Shown piece by piece: positions 8,128 to 15,281 of a stretch of 16,659 nucleotides of DNA. The notes beneath the pieces are model-generated. The model saw nothing but the letters and a program-made list of their open reading frames with translations, had not been told where the DNA came from and ran no database searches. The stretch lies in contig CALAMB010000025.1 of NCBI GenBank assembly GCA_937925645.1, positions 1 to 16,659 of the forward strand. The letters run 5' to 3'. Source of the DNA: an uncultured Acidobacteriota bacterium (GTDB lineage: Bacteria; Acidobacteriota; JAAYUB01). The position numbers were made by a program, and so were the translations under genes. Each line of letters begins with the position of its first letter. Position 1 is the first letter of the stretch.

Positions 8128-9138
8128 TCAGGATGCGGACGGATCGTTGTCGCCGAAGGTGACGTTGGCCCGCGGGCGGGTGTCCACGTGGAGGCGGAAT
8201 ACGTCAGGGCGGCTGTAGTGACCGTCGGTGTCCAGGAGAAGGTGGCCGCGGGCGATGCAGGCGGCGTCGAGCTCGGCATACAGTATGCCGGCTTCGTCAA
8301 ACATCGGCCCGGCCAGGAAGGAGGCGTCGGGGGCGATCACTGCGCTGCCGCCCGGCTGCAGCACCGCGGCGGCGTCCCCCTCGATGGACTCGAGCAGGGC
8401 CAGGGCGCCGGCGTCCGGCACGCCCAGCGACCGGAAGCCCTCGATCACATCGCCACGCGTGAGCACCGTGCCGGCGGCCAGGACGAAGCACTGCCCCTCG
8501 AAGGCGTAGTGGCGGCTGGCGAGCTGGTGCAGTTCCCGCACCGACGGCCACTGAGCCACGTGGATTGTCTCGCCCAGGGCGTGCATGGCGGCGCGCGCCA
8601 GCGGCAGCCAGTGCTCCCAACAGATGAGCCCGCCCAGCGGCCCGATGGGTCCCGGTCCCACCGCCAGGGTGCTGCCATCACCCTGGCCCCAGAGCAGGCG
8701 CTCGGTGTAGGTGGGGGTCAGCTTCCGGTGCACCCGGCACCCGCCCGCCGGATCGATGAAGAGGATGGCGTTGTACAGGGTGCCGCCGCGGCGCTCGTGG
8801 GCGCCCATGACCACGTGGACACCGCGGGCGCGGGCCGCCTCCTGCAACCGGGCCACGTGGGGGCCCGGCACGGTGACGGAGTTCTCCGCCAGGGCGTGGT
8901 AGAGAGCGTGGGCCGCCGGCTGTCCCCAGATGGCGGCGCCGGGCGCCGAGTCGATCCAGACGGGGTAGCCGGGGAGCCACGTTTCGGGGAACACGATGAG
9001 GGCGGCGCCGCCGGCGGCGGCCTCGCCGATGAGTTCCAGGGCGCGAGCCAGGCTGGCTTCAAGGTTCAGGAACACCGGCGGGTGCTGGACGACGGCCGCG
9101 ATGCAGCGGCCGGCCGGGGGCGGGGCGGAACAGTTCAT
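8128..9138 (-). CDS. Nitrilase (carbon-nitrogen hydrolase, branch 1)
   Basis: This 336-residue protein has the normal length for nitrilases, which hydrolyse nitriles to carboxylic acid plus ammonia. The start is ATG 9138, preceded by GAGGAGG; an upstream ATG at 9210 would add 24 Arg-rich residues and lacks a good ribosome site. The catalytic triad is visible: Glu52 in FPETWLPGYP, Lys139 in HRKLTPTYTER and Cys173 in GGLICWEHWLPLAR. The CWEHW context and the extra Glu146 of TYTER point to true nitrilases or cyanide-degrading relatives rather than amidases or carbamoylases. The protein is probably cytoplasmic and these enzymes often form helical oligomers. Whether it prefers aliphatic, aromatic or cyanide substrates cannot be read here. 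It is divergent from the receptor gene and has its own extended -10 element, giving a leader of about 77 bases. Confidence 0.93.
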   Translation of the reverse strand: MNCSAPPPAGRCIAAVVQHPPVFLNLEASLARALELIGEAAAGGAALIVFPETWLPGYPVWIDSAPGAAIWGQPAAHALYHALAENSVTVPGPHVARLQEAARARGVHVVMGAHERRGGTLYNAILFIDPAGGCRVHRKLTPTYTERLLWGQGDGSTLAVGPGPIGPLGGLICWEHWLPLARAAMHALGETIHVAQWPSVRELHQLASRHYAFEGQCFVLAAGTVLTRGDVIEGFRSLGVPDAGALALLESIEGDAAAVLQPGGSAVIAPDASFLAGPMFDEAGILYAELDAACIARGHLLLDTDGHYSRPDVFRLHVDTRPRANVTFGDNDPSAS

Positions 9139-9221
9139 GGGCCTCCTCGGGGTCCCGCGGCGTGCGCAGGCCCGATGCGGGAAATTTGACCGGTCCCGCC
9201 GTCGCGGCACCGGGCGCCGGG

Positions 9222-9230
9222 ATTATATCA
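9222..9230 (-). promoter_or_regulatory. Extended -10 promoter for the nitrilase
   Basis: The minus strand reads TGATATAAT, a perfect TGnTATAAT extended -10. The hexamer 17 bases upstream (GCACCA) is a poor -35, which extended -10 promoters tolerate. Transcription would begin near 9215 and give a leader of about 77 bases before ATG 9138. Confidence 0.6.
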
Positions 9231-9439
9231 GGAAAGCGCTGGCCTGGTGCAGCCGATGTGCGAAAACGCTTGGCGGACGGGTATTTATGCGGGCGCCGCA
9301 AAAGGTGGGCTCAGCGAATCCAAAAATATGCATTGGAAGGCAATAATTTGGATCAGCCTGTCCGACCCGTTTCACAAATTCGGCAGATGCTGTTTCGTAA
9401 AAACAAACAATACAAATAATTACGGACATTATCCCAGTC

Positions 9440-9455
9440 TGGCACATCGTTTGCC
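9440..9455 (+). promoter_or_regulatory. Sigma-54 (RpoN) -24/-12 promoter before the receptor gene
   Basis: TGGCAC-ATCGT-TTGCC matches the sigma-54 consensus TGGCAC-N5-TTGCW at every position except the last, with GG at 9441-9442 and GC at 9453-9454 in the obligatory spacing. It lies in AT-rich DNA and faces the receptor gene; the predicted start is near 9466. Such promoters need an enhancer-binding activator upstream. I could not define an activator site. Confidence 0.65.
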
Positions 9456-9844
9456 ATATTCAGAATCGGTTGTTTGCCATTCCGAAATCACCCCGGCGCT
9501 GAGCCAGAACCCCGGCCGAAGGCGCCCCGCGGTCTGACGCCGAATCGGTCCCGTTCACCATCGGCGCACGACTTCTGATCCCAAACATCTTTCAGAAAGG
9601 TTGCCTCCCGCGTCATAGTGCAGGTAGCATCCCGGACTTTGCGCGCGACGCGCGGGGTGCGCCTGTTGCTGGGGGAAGCATGAGATGGCCATTCATTAAT
9701 TTGGATGTCCGCGGACGGAAGCGGGTCCCGAATCCCGGGGGAAGACCCTTCGCTCCGAACAGCCGCGGTATCCGGCTCCAGGCCGGACCAGTCGCATCCG
9801 CACCCAGCTGCCTGTTGATTCCCAATTCATTGAGGAGGTTACCT

Positions 9845-12826
9845 ATGCGTCTCAACCCTGCCCGAGTGTTTCTCGGCCTCCTGCTCGGGGTGGTGCTTGC
9901 CGCCGCGGCCTTTGGCCAGGCGGTGCAGACCACCGGCCGGATCGAAGGCACCATCAAGGACTCCAGCGGCGGCGTCATCCCGGGCGTCACCGTGAGCCTG
10001 GCCTCGGCCACCGGCGCCAAGTCCGCCGTCTCGGGTGACAGCGGGGAGTATTCGTTCCCCTTCCTGACCCCCGGCCTGTACACCCTGAAGGCGGAACTCG
10101 AAAGCTTCAAGACCTTCGAGCAGAAGGACATCACCGTCCGCCTCGGCCAGACCACCACCATCCACGTGGTCATGGTGCCGGGCGAGATCAACCAGGTGAT
10201 CACCGTCACCGGTGAAGCGCCCCTGGTGGACACCACCACCACCACCGTCGGCGCCAACCTGTCGGAAACCCTCTACCTGAACATTCCGATGCAGCGCAAC
10301 TTCACCGCCCTCTTCAGCATGGCCCCCGGCGTGAGCGACAGCGGGTCGCTCGGCTCCTACAACCCGTCCATCGGCGGTTCCTCCGGCCTGGAGAACAACT
10401 ACATCGTGGACGGCGTGAACATCACCAACCAGGGCTATGGTTCGGTGGGTTCCTACTCCAGCATCTACGGCTCGCTCGGCTCCGGCGTGACCTTCGACTT
10501 CGTGAAGGAAGTCCAGGTCAAGCAGGGCGGCTTCGAGGCCGAGTACGGCCAGAGCACCGGCGGCGTGATCAACGTCATCACCAAGAGCGGCACGAACGAA
10601 TTCCACGGCGGCGTCTACTTCTACGGCCAGCCCGCCGGCTGGGAAGCCCGCCGGAAGGAACCCAACGTCTATCGTCAGGAGAAGCACACCGAGTTCGTCC
10701 GCAGCGAGAGCTTCGACATGAGCGCCGACCTGAGCGGCTACTTCTGGAAGGACCGGTTCTTCTTCTACGCCGGCTTCAATCCCCAGTGGAACACCCATCA
10801 CAGCATGGCGCCGGCGGGATTCGGGCAGTGGGTGAATCCCGGCGAGGGCTTCTTCGAGCGGAAGGACACCATCTACAGCTGGTCCACCAAGGGGAACTTT
10901 GTCCCTCACAGCAACCACAACATCGAGTTCTCCATGTTCGCCGACCCATCGCGGCGCGACGGCGGCCCCAACCGCAACATGACCGCCGAGGGCGACGACA
11001 ACTACAGCGAGCTGGCCTACGGTTCCTTCAACTGGATCGGCCGCTACAACGGCGTGCTGACCAACAACTGGTTCCTGACCGCTTCGTTCGGACGCGCCTA
11101 CAACCGGTTCGAGGAGCAGATCACCCACGTGGACCGGATCGGCTACTGGGACTACGTGCATTTCCCGAGCCGGCAGCTCATGGGCGGCATCGGCTTTTTC
11201 GAGAACAACAACGGCGAGAACTGGCAGTTCAACCTGAAGACCACCTTCAACTTCAGCGCCGCGGGCGAGCACACCTGGGACTTCGGCTACATGTACGAGG
11301 ACGTGACCTACACCGCCGTCCGCCGCTACACCGGTCCCATGCTGACCAATCCGTTCGGTGAGACGTACGGCGGCTTCTTCCGCTACCGCTACTATCCCGA
11401 CCCGGACACCGGCGAAAACTACGACTGGAACGGCGACGGGGTCATCACCGACGCCGACGCGCTGCTCCAGCAGTACCGCGGCAACTTCAACGACCCGAAC
11501 CTGGCCACCGCCACCACCTACCACTCCTTCTACGTCCAGGACGCCTGGAAGATCACCGACCGGATCACCCTGAAGGCGGGCCTCCGCTACGACTACCAGC
11601 AGATGGCCGGCGGCGGCGACGAGTCCATCACCTACGAGTTCACCGGCAACTGGGCTCCGCGCATTGGTCTGATCTACGACATCTTCGGCGACGGCAAAAC
11701 CAAGGTGTACGGCAACTGGGGCCGTTTCTACCAGAAGATCCCCAACGACATGGCCGTCCGCGCCCTGAGCTCCGAAATCGGCGTCACCAACGCCTGGTGG
11801 AGCGTCGCCTACGACGCCCAGGGCCGGCCCATGGCCGACGAAGTCGTGAACGACCAGCTCCCCGACACGCCGGCCATCACCCGCACCGGCGCCAACCCCA
11901 CCTACGTGGTGCCCGAAACCAAGACCATGTACCAGAACGAATTTGTGCTGGGTTTCGACCACCAGCTCGATCCCAGCCTGAGCCTGGGCGCCCGCTACAT
12001 CTGGCGCGAGGTGGGCCGGATGCTCGAGGACACGGGCACTCTGACCATCAGCCAGTATCTCGAGGACGACACGAACTACACCTACGTCATCGCCAATCCG
12101 AGCTACACCAGCGACTATGTGATCAACGACACCGGCGAGGTGGGCTCCGACGGCATCGGCGACGGCTTCGCCGATCCGAAGCGGTCCTACACGGCGCTGG
12201 AGCTGACCCTGGAGAAACGGTTCGCGCAGGGCTTCCAGTTCCTGGCCAACTACCGCCTGTCCAAGCTGTGGGGCAACTACGAGGGCCTGTTCCGCAACGA
12301 CAACGGCCAGGACGACGCCAACATCACCTCGCTCTATGACTTCCGCAGCGACGAGTACGACGGCTACCTGTACGTGCCCGGCTACCTGAACACCGACCGG
12401 CGCCACATCCTGAACTTCAACGGCTCGTACACCTTCTCCAACCAGCTCACCATGGGACTCGGCTTCCGCTCCACCAGCGGCGCGCCCATCAATCGGCTCA
12501 ACGCCCACCCGGCCTACGAGAACGCCGGCGAGATCCCCATCACCCCGCGCGGCTCCGAGGGGCGCACCGAGTGGATCAACGCCATCGACGTCCACATCGG
12601 CTATCCAATCAGCTTCGGCGACAACTACAGACTGCGCCTGGCCCTCGACATGTTCAACGTGGCCAACTTCAAGCGGGTGGTCGCCGTGAACGAGGACTAC
12701 GAGGACGCCCCCGGCGTGCTCAACGTCGACTACCTGTCGCCCGGCTCGGCCAACAACCCGGACACCCCGCTCACCGCCTTCCAGCGGCCGTTCAACATGC
12801 GCTTCTCGCTCCGGTTCGAGTTCTAA
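9845..12826 (+). CDS. Oar-like TonB-dependent receptor with carboxypeptidase-regulatory domain
   Basis: This 993-residue outer-membrane receptor starts at ATG 9845, preceded by GAGGAGG. The in-frame ATG at 9680 is rejected because it would bury the signal peptide. Residues 1-24 form a signal peptide (hydrophobic core at about 8-22, likely cut after AAFG). Residues 29-110 are a carboxypeptidase-regulatory-like beta-sandwich (GTIKDSSGGVIPGVTV, GEYSFPFLTPGLYTL). About 115-245 is the plug (IVDGVNITN, GGFEAEYGQSTGGVINVITKSG). The rest is a beta-barrel ending in NMRFSLRFEF, with the terminal Phe typical of outer-membrane proteins. No clear TonB box is seen. An EF-hand-like loop occurs at residues 527-538. 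The family takes up large substrates such as glycans or peptides, or serves adhesion; this ligand is unknown. A sigma-54 element lies upstream and a strong terminator 52 bases downstream, so it is probably monocistronic. Confidence 0.93.
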   Translation: MRLNPARVFLGLLLGVVLAAAAFGQAVQTTGRIEGTIKDSSGGVIPGVTVSLASATGAKSAVSGDSGEYSFPFLTPGLYTLKAELESFKTFEQKDITVRLGQTTTIHVVMVPGEINQVITVTGEAPLVDTTTTTVGANLSETLYLNIPMQRNFTALFSMAPGVSDSGSLGSYNPSIGGSSGLENNYIVDGVNITNQGYGSVGSYSSIYGSLGSGVTFDFVKEVQVKQGGFEAEYGQSTGGVINVITKSGTNEFHGGVYFYGQPAGWEARRKEPNVYRQEKHTEFVRSESFDMSADLSGYFWKDRFFFYAGFNPQWNTHHSMAPAGFGQWVNPGEGFFERKDTIYSWSTKGNFVPHSNHNIEFSMFADPSRRDGGPNRNMTAEGDDNYSELAYGSFNWIGRYNGVLTNNWFLTASFGRAYNRFEEQITHVDRIGYWDYVHFPSRQLMGGIGFFENNNGENWQFNLKTTFNFSAAGEHTWDFGYMYEDVTYTAVRRYTGPMLTNPFGETYGGFFRYRYYPDPDTGENYDWNGDGVITDADALLQQYRGNFNDPNLATATTYHSFYVQDAWKITDRITLKAGLRYDYQQMAGGGDESITYEFTGNWAPRIGLIYDIFGDGKTKVYGNWGRFYQKIPNDMAVRALSSEIGVTNAWWSVAYDAQGRPMADEVVNDQLPDTPAITRTGANPTYVVPETKTMYQNEFVLGFDHQLDPSLSLGARYIWREVGRMLEDTGTLTISQYLEDDTNYTYVIANPSYTSDYVINDTGEVGSDGIGDGFADPKRSYTALELTLEKRFAQGFQFLANYRLSKLWGNYEGLFRNDNGQDDANITSLYDFRSDEYDGYLYVPGYLNTDRRHILNFNGSYTFSNQLTMGLGFRSTSGAPINRLNAHPAYENAGEIPITPRGSEGRTEWINAIDVHIGYPISFGDNYRLRLALDMFNVANFKRVVAVNEDYEDAPGVLNVDYLSPGSANNPDTPLTAFQRPFNMRFSLRFEF
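11423..11458 (+). other. EF-hand/dockerin-like calcium loop inside the receptor
   Basis: Receptor residues 527-538, DWNGDGVITDAD, fit the calcium-loop pattern DxNxDGxITxxD. The position in the barrel region, after Tyr/Arg-rich strands and in Asp-rich sequence, suggests an extracellular loop. Only one loop is seen, not the pair that makes a full dockerin. Confidence 0.6.
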
Positions 12827-12877
12827 CGGGTTGTTTGAAAGTGAACGCCTGATCTGACGATTGCGTCTCGTCAATCG

Positions 12878-12906
12878 CAGGGCTCCTCCGGGGGCCCTGT
12901 TTTTTT
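12878..12906 (+). terminator. Intrinsic terminator of the receptor gene
   Basis: CAGGGC at 12878-12883 pairs with GCCCTG at 12894-12899. The stem extends inward by a G-U and two G-C pairs around a 4-base loop, and seven T residues (12900-12906) follow. It starts 52 bases after the stop codon. A weaker 6-bp hairpin (12858-12863 with 12872-12877) sits just before it. Confidence 0.92.
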
Positions 12907-12908
12907 CG

Positions 12909-12932
12909 GTGAATGGGTAAATGGGTGAATGG
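12909..12932. repeat. Tandem octamer, three units
   Basis: Three adjacent 8-base units, GTGAATGG, GTAAATGG and GTGAATGG, lie directly after the terminator and lead into the heptamer-periodic element. The middle unit differs at one base. Confidence 0.75.
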
Positions 12933-12984
12933 GAGATGCATGGTCATCATTGATCATTTTTCATTGGTCACTTGTCATTGGTCA

Positions 12985-13034
12985 TTTCGGATTATTGGTT
13001 ATTGCTGATTGCTTATTTGTTATCTGCTATTTGG
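12985..13034. repeat. Left arm of the long inverted repeat
   Basis: This 50-base AT-rich arm matches the reverse complement of 13167-13216 at 46 of 50 positions without gaps. It lies within the heptamer-periodic element. Confidence 0.85.
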
Positions 13035-13166
13035 AGTCGCAGCAGAGTGTGCCGGGGCGACATCCGATATCCGAAGTCCGATTTCCGAAGTCCGAAACAC
13101 GGTCAGGTCCCAGAACCCAGCTCCCAGGTCCCAGGTCCCCGAGTCCCGACACTACCCGCCTCGACC

Positions 13167-13216
13167 CCAAATAGCCAATAACAAATACGCAATCAGCAAT
13201 TACCAATAATCCGAAA
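13167..13216. repeat. Right arm of the long inverted repeat
   Basis: This is the partner of 12985-13034. The arms are separated by 132 bases that hold the CCG-type and CAGGTCC-type heptamer blocks. Weaker similarity continues inward past both arms (around AGTCG on the left and CGACC on the right). Confidence 0.85.
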
Positions 13217-13220
13217 GATG

Positions 13221-13469
13221 AAAATAGTTGTATCTATTCTGCTGCGCCCGTGATAAGGTGCCTCCCTGTTTGCTACCGGAGTCCCGGACGGTTTGCCTGC
13301 TACGGAGCCTGGTTCGCCGAATTTCCCATACTCCCGGAGATAAGCGGCGGCCCACCGGCACCCTACCGTTTATTCAGCCCCCGAATCAGCCGGAACAACA
13401 CCAGGGCGAGACGCCCTGTCTGCCACAGGCGCGCCTGCCGCGCCCCGCAGAGCATATTCAAGGAGCAGT
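13221..13469. other. Helicase upstream region with small hairpins
   Basis: No gene is supported in these 249 bases. Two compact inverted repeats lie before the helicase: 13402-13418 (7-bp stem CAGGGCG, loop AGA) and the perfect palindrome CAGGCGCGCCTG at 13426-13437. A TTGTAT at 13228-13233 with GATAAG 18 bases downstream is a weak promoter candidate only. Confidence 0.45.
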
Positions 13470-15164
13470 ATGTCCCGTTTTCCCACTTCCATTTCCGAGC
13501 CCCCCGCCGCCGCCCAAAAGACCGCCGCGGCGACTGGCCCGATGACCGCCCGACCCCACCAATCCGCCATTCCGGCCGCTGGTGCTGATGTCTCGTTCAG
13601 CGGACTGGGCCTGCCCCCGGTCCTGCTGCAGGCGGTGCAGAAGCTGGGCTTCGCCCGGCCCACTCCCATCCAGCACCAGGCCATTCCGGTACTGCTGAAC
13701 GGGCGCGACCTGATGGCCACCGCCGTCACTGGCAGCGGCAAGACCGCCGCCTTTCTCCTGCCCATCATGAACCGCCTGGCCGGCGGCGCGCCCGGCGGCC
13801 CGCGCGGCGGCCCGCGCGGCGGCCCGCGCGCCCTCATCCTGGCGCCCACGCGGGAACTCGCGGTGCAGATCCTCGACCACTTCCGCGCCCTGGCCGCCGG
13901 CACCGGCTTGCGGGGCGCCGCCGTGTACGGCGGCGTGTCCGCGGGGCCGCAGGAGCAGGCGCTGCGCGCCGGCGTGGACGTGCTGGTGGCCACGCCGGGC
14001 CGCCTGCTGGATCACCTGCAGCATCCCTACGCGAAGATGGGCCGGCTGGAGTGCCTGGTCCTGGACGAGGCGGACCGCATGCTGGACATGGGGTTCATCC
14101 CCGACATCCGGCGGATCCTGGGTCGTCTGCCCGTCGAGCGTCAGACCATGCTGTTCTCGGCCACGCTGCCGGAGACCATCATGGACCTGGCCCGGCGGAT
14201 GCTCCGCGATCCGGTCGCGATCCACATCGAGCCGCAGCCGGCCCCGGCCCGCGGCATCACCCACCGCGCCTACGCGGTTCCGACCGAATTGAAGACCCGC
14301 CTGCTGGCGGAAATCCTGCGGCGGGAGACGCCGCGGCGCGTGCTGGCCTTCACCCGGACCCGGCACCGGGCCAACCGGCTGGCCGACTTTCTGGCCAACC
14401 AGGGCTTCGGCGTCGCCCGGATCCATGGCAGCCGCAGTCAGTCCCAGCGGGACGAGGCGATGAAGGGTTTCCGCACCGGCCGGTACCCGGTCCTGGTGGC
14501 CACCGATATCGCCGCCCGGGGGATCGACGTGACGGGGCTGGACCTGGTGGTGAACTTCGACGTGCCCGGTTCGGCCGAGGATTACATCCACCGGGTGGGC
14601 CGTACCGCCCGGGCCGACGCCGTCGGCTGCGCCTACACCCTGGTGGCGCCCGATGAGGAGGACGGCCTGCGGGCCGTCGAGCGCGGCATCGGCCGCCGGA
14701 TCTACCGCGAGAAGGTGGCCGAGTTCGATTACAAGCAGCCGGCCCAGGGGCGGTTCGAAGTGCCGCTGGCCGACCGCATCGCCGCCATCCGCGCCCGCAA
14801 GTCCGAGGATCGGGCCCGGGCCCGCGCCAAGGCGGAGCGCCGCGCCCAGGCCGGGCAACGGGGCCAGACCGGGCAACGGAGCCAGTTCGAACATCCGAGC
14901 CAGTCCGAACGCCGCCACCAGGCCGGACACGGGAACCAGGCAGTCCGCCGGGATCGCCCCGCCGCCGGCGGCGTCGAGGAACAGCGGAGCGGGGCCCGCC
15001 CGCCGAAGCGCGGCGACACGCATTCGACTCCGCCACCGGCGCTGGCGCGCTACGTGGGCCGCGGCCCCGTGGCCGAACTCATCATGTCGGGACAGATCCC
15101 GGAACGGGAGCCGCGCCGCGGTGTTGAAAGGCCGGCCGAGCGTCCGTTCAAGCGCAGAAAGTGA
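13470..15164 (+). CDS. DEAD-box ATP-dependent RNA helicase, RhlE-like
   Basis: This 564-residue cytoplasmic RNA helicase starts at ATG 13470, preceded by AAGGAG. All core motifs are present: Q motif (FSGLGL at 43-48 through PTPIQ at 64-68), motif I AVTGSGKT (85-92), Ia APTRELA, Ib ATPGRLLDH, II DEAD (199-202), III SAT (230-232), IV LAFTRTRH, V VATDIAARGID and VI HRVGRTAR. An Ala/Pro-rich extension of about 40 residues precedes the core. Between motifs I and Ia lies a GGPR triplet repeat at 109-120, encoded by three identical 12-bp copies. Residues 440-564 form a basic, Gln/Arg-rich low-complexity tail (AGQRGQTGQR), as is common for RNA-binding tails. Likely roles are ribosome assembly, mRNA decay or cold adaptation; the exact subfamily is uncertain. 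It is separated from the receptor gene by a terminator and the heptamer element, so it is probably its own unit. Confidence 0.95.
   Translation: MSRFPTSISEPPAAAQKTAAATGPMTARPHQSAIPAAGADVSFSGLGLPPVLLQAVQKLGFARPTPIQHQAIPVLLNGRDLMATAVTGSGKTAAFLLPIMNRLAGGAPGGPRGGPRGGPRALILAPTRELAVQILDHFRALAAGTGLRGAAVYGGVSAGPQEQALRAGVDVLVATPGRLLDHLQHPYAKMGRLECLVLDEADRMLDMGFIPDIRRILGRLPVERQTMLFSATLPETIMDLARRMLRDPVAIHIEPQPAPARGITHRAYAVPTELKTRLLAEILRRETPRRVLAFTRTRHRANRLADFLANQGFGVARIHGSRSQSQRDEAMKGFRTGRYPVLVATDIAARGIDVTGLDLVVNFDVPGSAEDYIHRVGRTARADAVGCAYTLVAPDEEDGLRAVERGIGRRIYREKVAEFDYKQPAQGRFEVPLADRIAAIRARKSEDRARARAKAERRAQAGQRGQTGQRSQFEHPSQSERRHQAGHGNQAVRRDRPAAGGVEEQRSGARPPKRGDTHSTPPPALARYVGRGPVAELIMSGQIPEREPRRGVERPAERPFKRRK
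13794..13829 (+). repeat. 12-bp minisatellite (three identical units) inside the helicase
   Basis: Three perfect copies of GGCGGCCCGCGC encode GGPR three times (residues 109-120). They fall in the loop between the P-loop helix and motif Ia. Perfect identity suggests recent slippage; the unit is in frame, so changes in copy number would keep the gene intact. Confidence 0.9.
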
Positions 15165-15281
15165 GCGGCCAACCGTCCCTGTTCGTTTGAGCGGCCGAGC
15201 CGTCGAGACGCAGGGCAAGAGCGGGTCCGGACCTGTTCCGGATTCTCCTTCCCCGCGCCTCTGCGCCTCGGCGGTTCGACG
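15165..15281. other. Gap between convergent helicase and activator genes
   Basis: No gene is present. A hairpin (TCCGGA at 15226-15231 and 15237-15242, loop CCTGT) is extended by G-U pairs but has no U-tract. A short direct repeat, GCGCCTC, occurs at 15255-15261 and 15263-15269. Confidence 0.5.

Larger units (their letters stand above)
9139..9844. other. Divergent control region between nitrilase and receptor
   Basis: This 706-base gap is GC-rich at both ends and clearly AT-rich from about 9225 to 9480, as expected for a regulatory region. It contains the nitrilase promoter, a sigma-54 element facing the receptor and a 9-base direct repeat, GTTTGCCAT, at 9449-9457 and 9472-9480. From the sigma-54 element to the receptor ATG is a leader of about 380 bases in which I recognise no riboswitch. 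Small open frames here lack ribosome sites. Confidence 0.6.
12942..13220. repeat. Degenerate heptanucleotide-periodic palindromic element
   Basis: Nearly the whole segment can be cut into 7-base units whose sequence drifts gradually. From 12942 to 13032 they are AT-rich (ATTGGTC, ATTATTG, CTGATTG). From 13064 to 13098 there are five CCGxxxx units such as CCGAAGT. From 13104 to 13138 there are five CAGGTCC-type units. From 13139 to about 13220 they drift, without loss of phase, into CCAAATA, ACAAATA and ACCAATA. The last block is the reverse complement of the first. Because 7 is not a multiple of 3, all frames yield 7-residue pseudo-repeats such as SLVIGHF, so short open frames here are not genes. 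This resembles the class of cyanobacterial STRR heptamer repeats. The function is unknown. Confidence 0.8.

Noticed and set aside
8128..9210. Upstream ATG for the nitrilase at 9210
   Set aside because: It adds 24 Arg-rich residues, lies only about 5 bases from the predicted transcription start and lacks the GAGGAGG seen before 9138.
9247..9537. A 96-codon plus-strand frame in the AT-rich control region
   Set aside because: It has no ribosome site, overlaps the sigma-54 element and shows no domain-like composition.
9680..9844. Longer receptor start at 9680
   Set aside because: It would place 55 polar residues before a clear signal peptide; ATG 9845 has an excellent ribosome site.
9839..12874. 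A 1011-codon open frame antisense to the receptor
   Set aside because: It is Val/Gly/Ala/Glu/His-rich with no domain; it is the shadow of strong codon bias in the real gene.
13064..13138. Possible CRISPR or direct-repeat array
   Set aside because: Units are contiguous 7-mers without spacers, so this is a tandem repeat and not a CRISPR array.
12929..13209. Short plus-strand open frames over the heptamer element
   Set aside because: Their 7-residue pseudo-repeats (such as SLVIGHF) follow from the 7-base DNA period in every frame; there is no ribosome site.
13228..13256. TTGTAT with GATAAG as a helicase promoter
   Set aside because: It has only about half matches at each hexamer and an 18-base spacing; too weak to list as a feature.
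13458..15218. A 586-codon open frame antisense to the helicase
   Set aside because: It shows the same shadow effect; the sense strand carries every DEAD-box motif.
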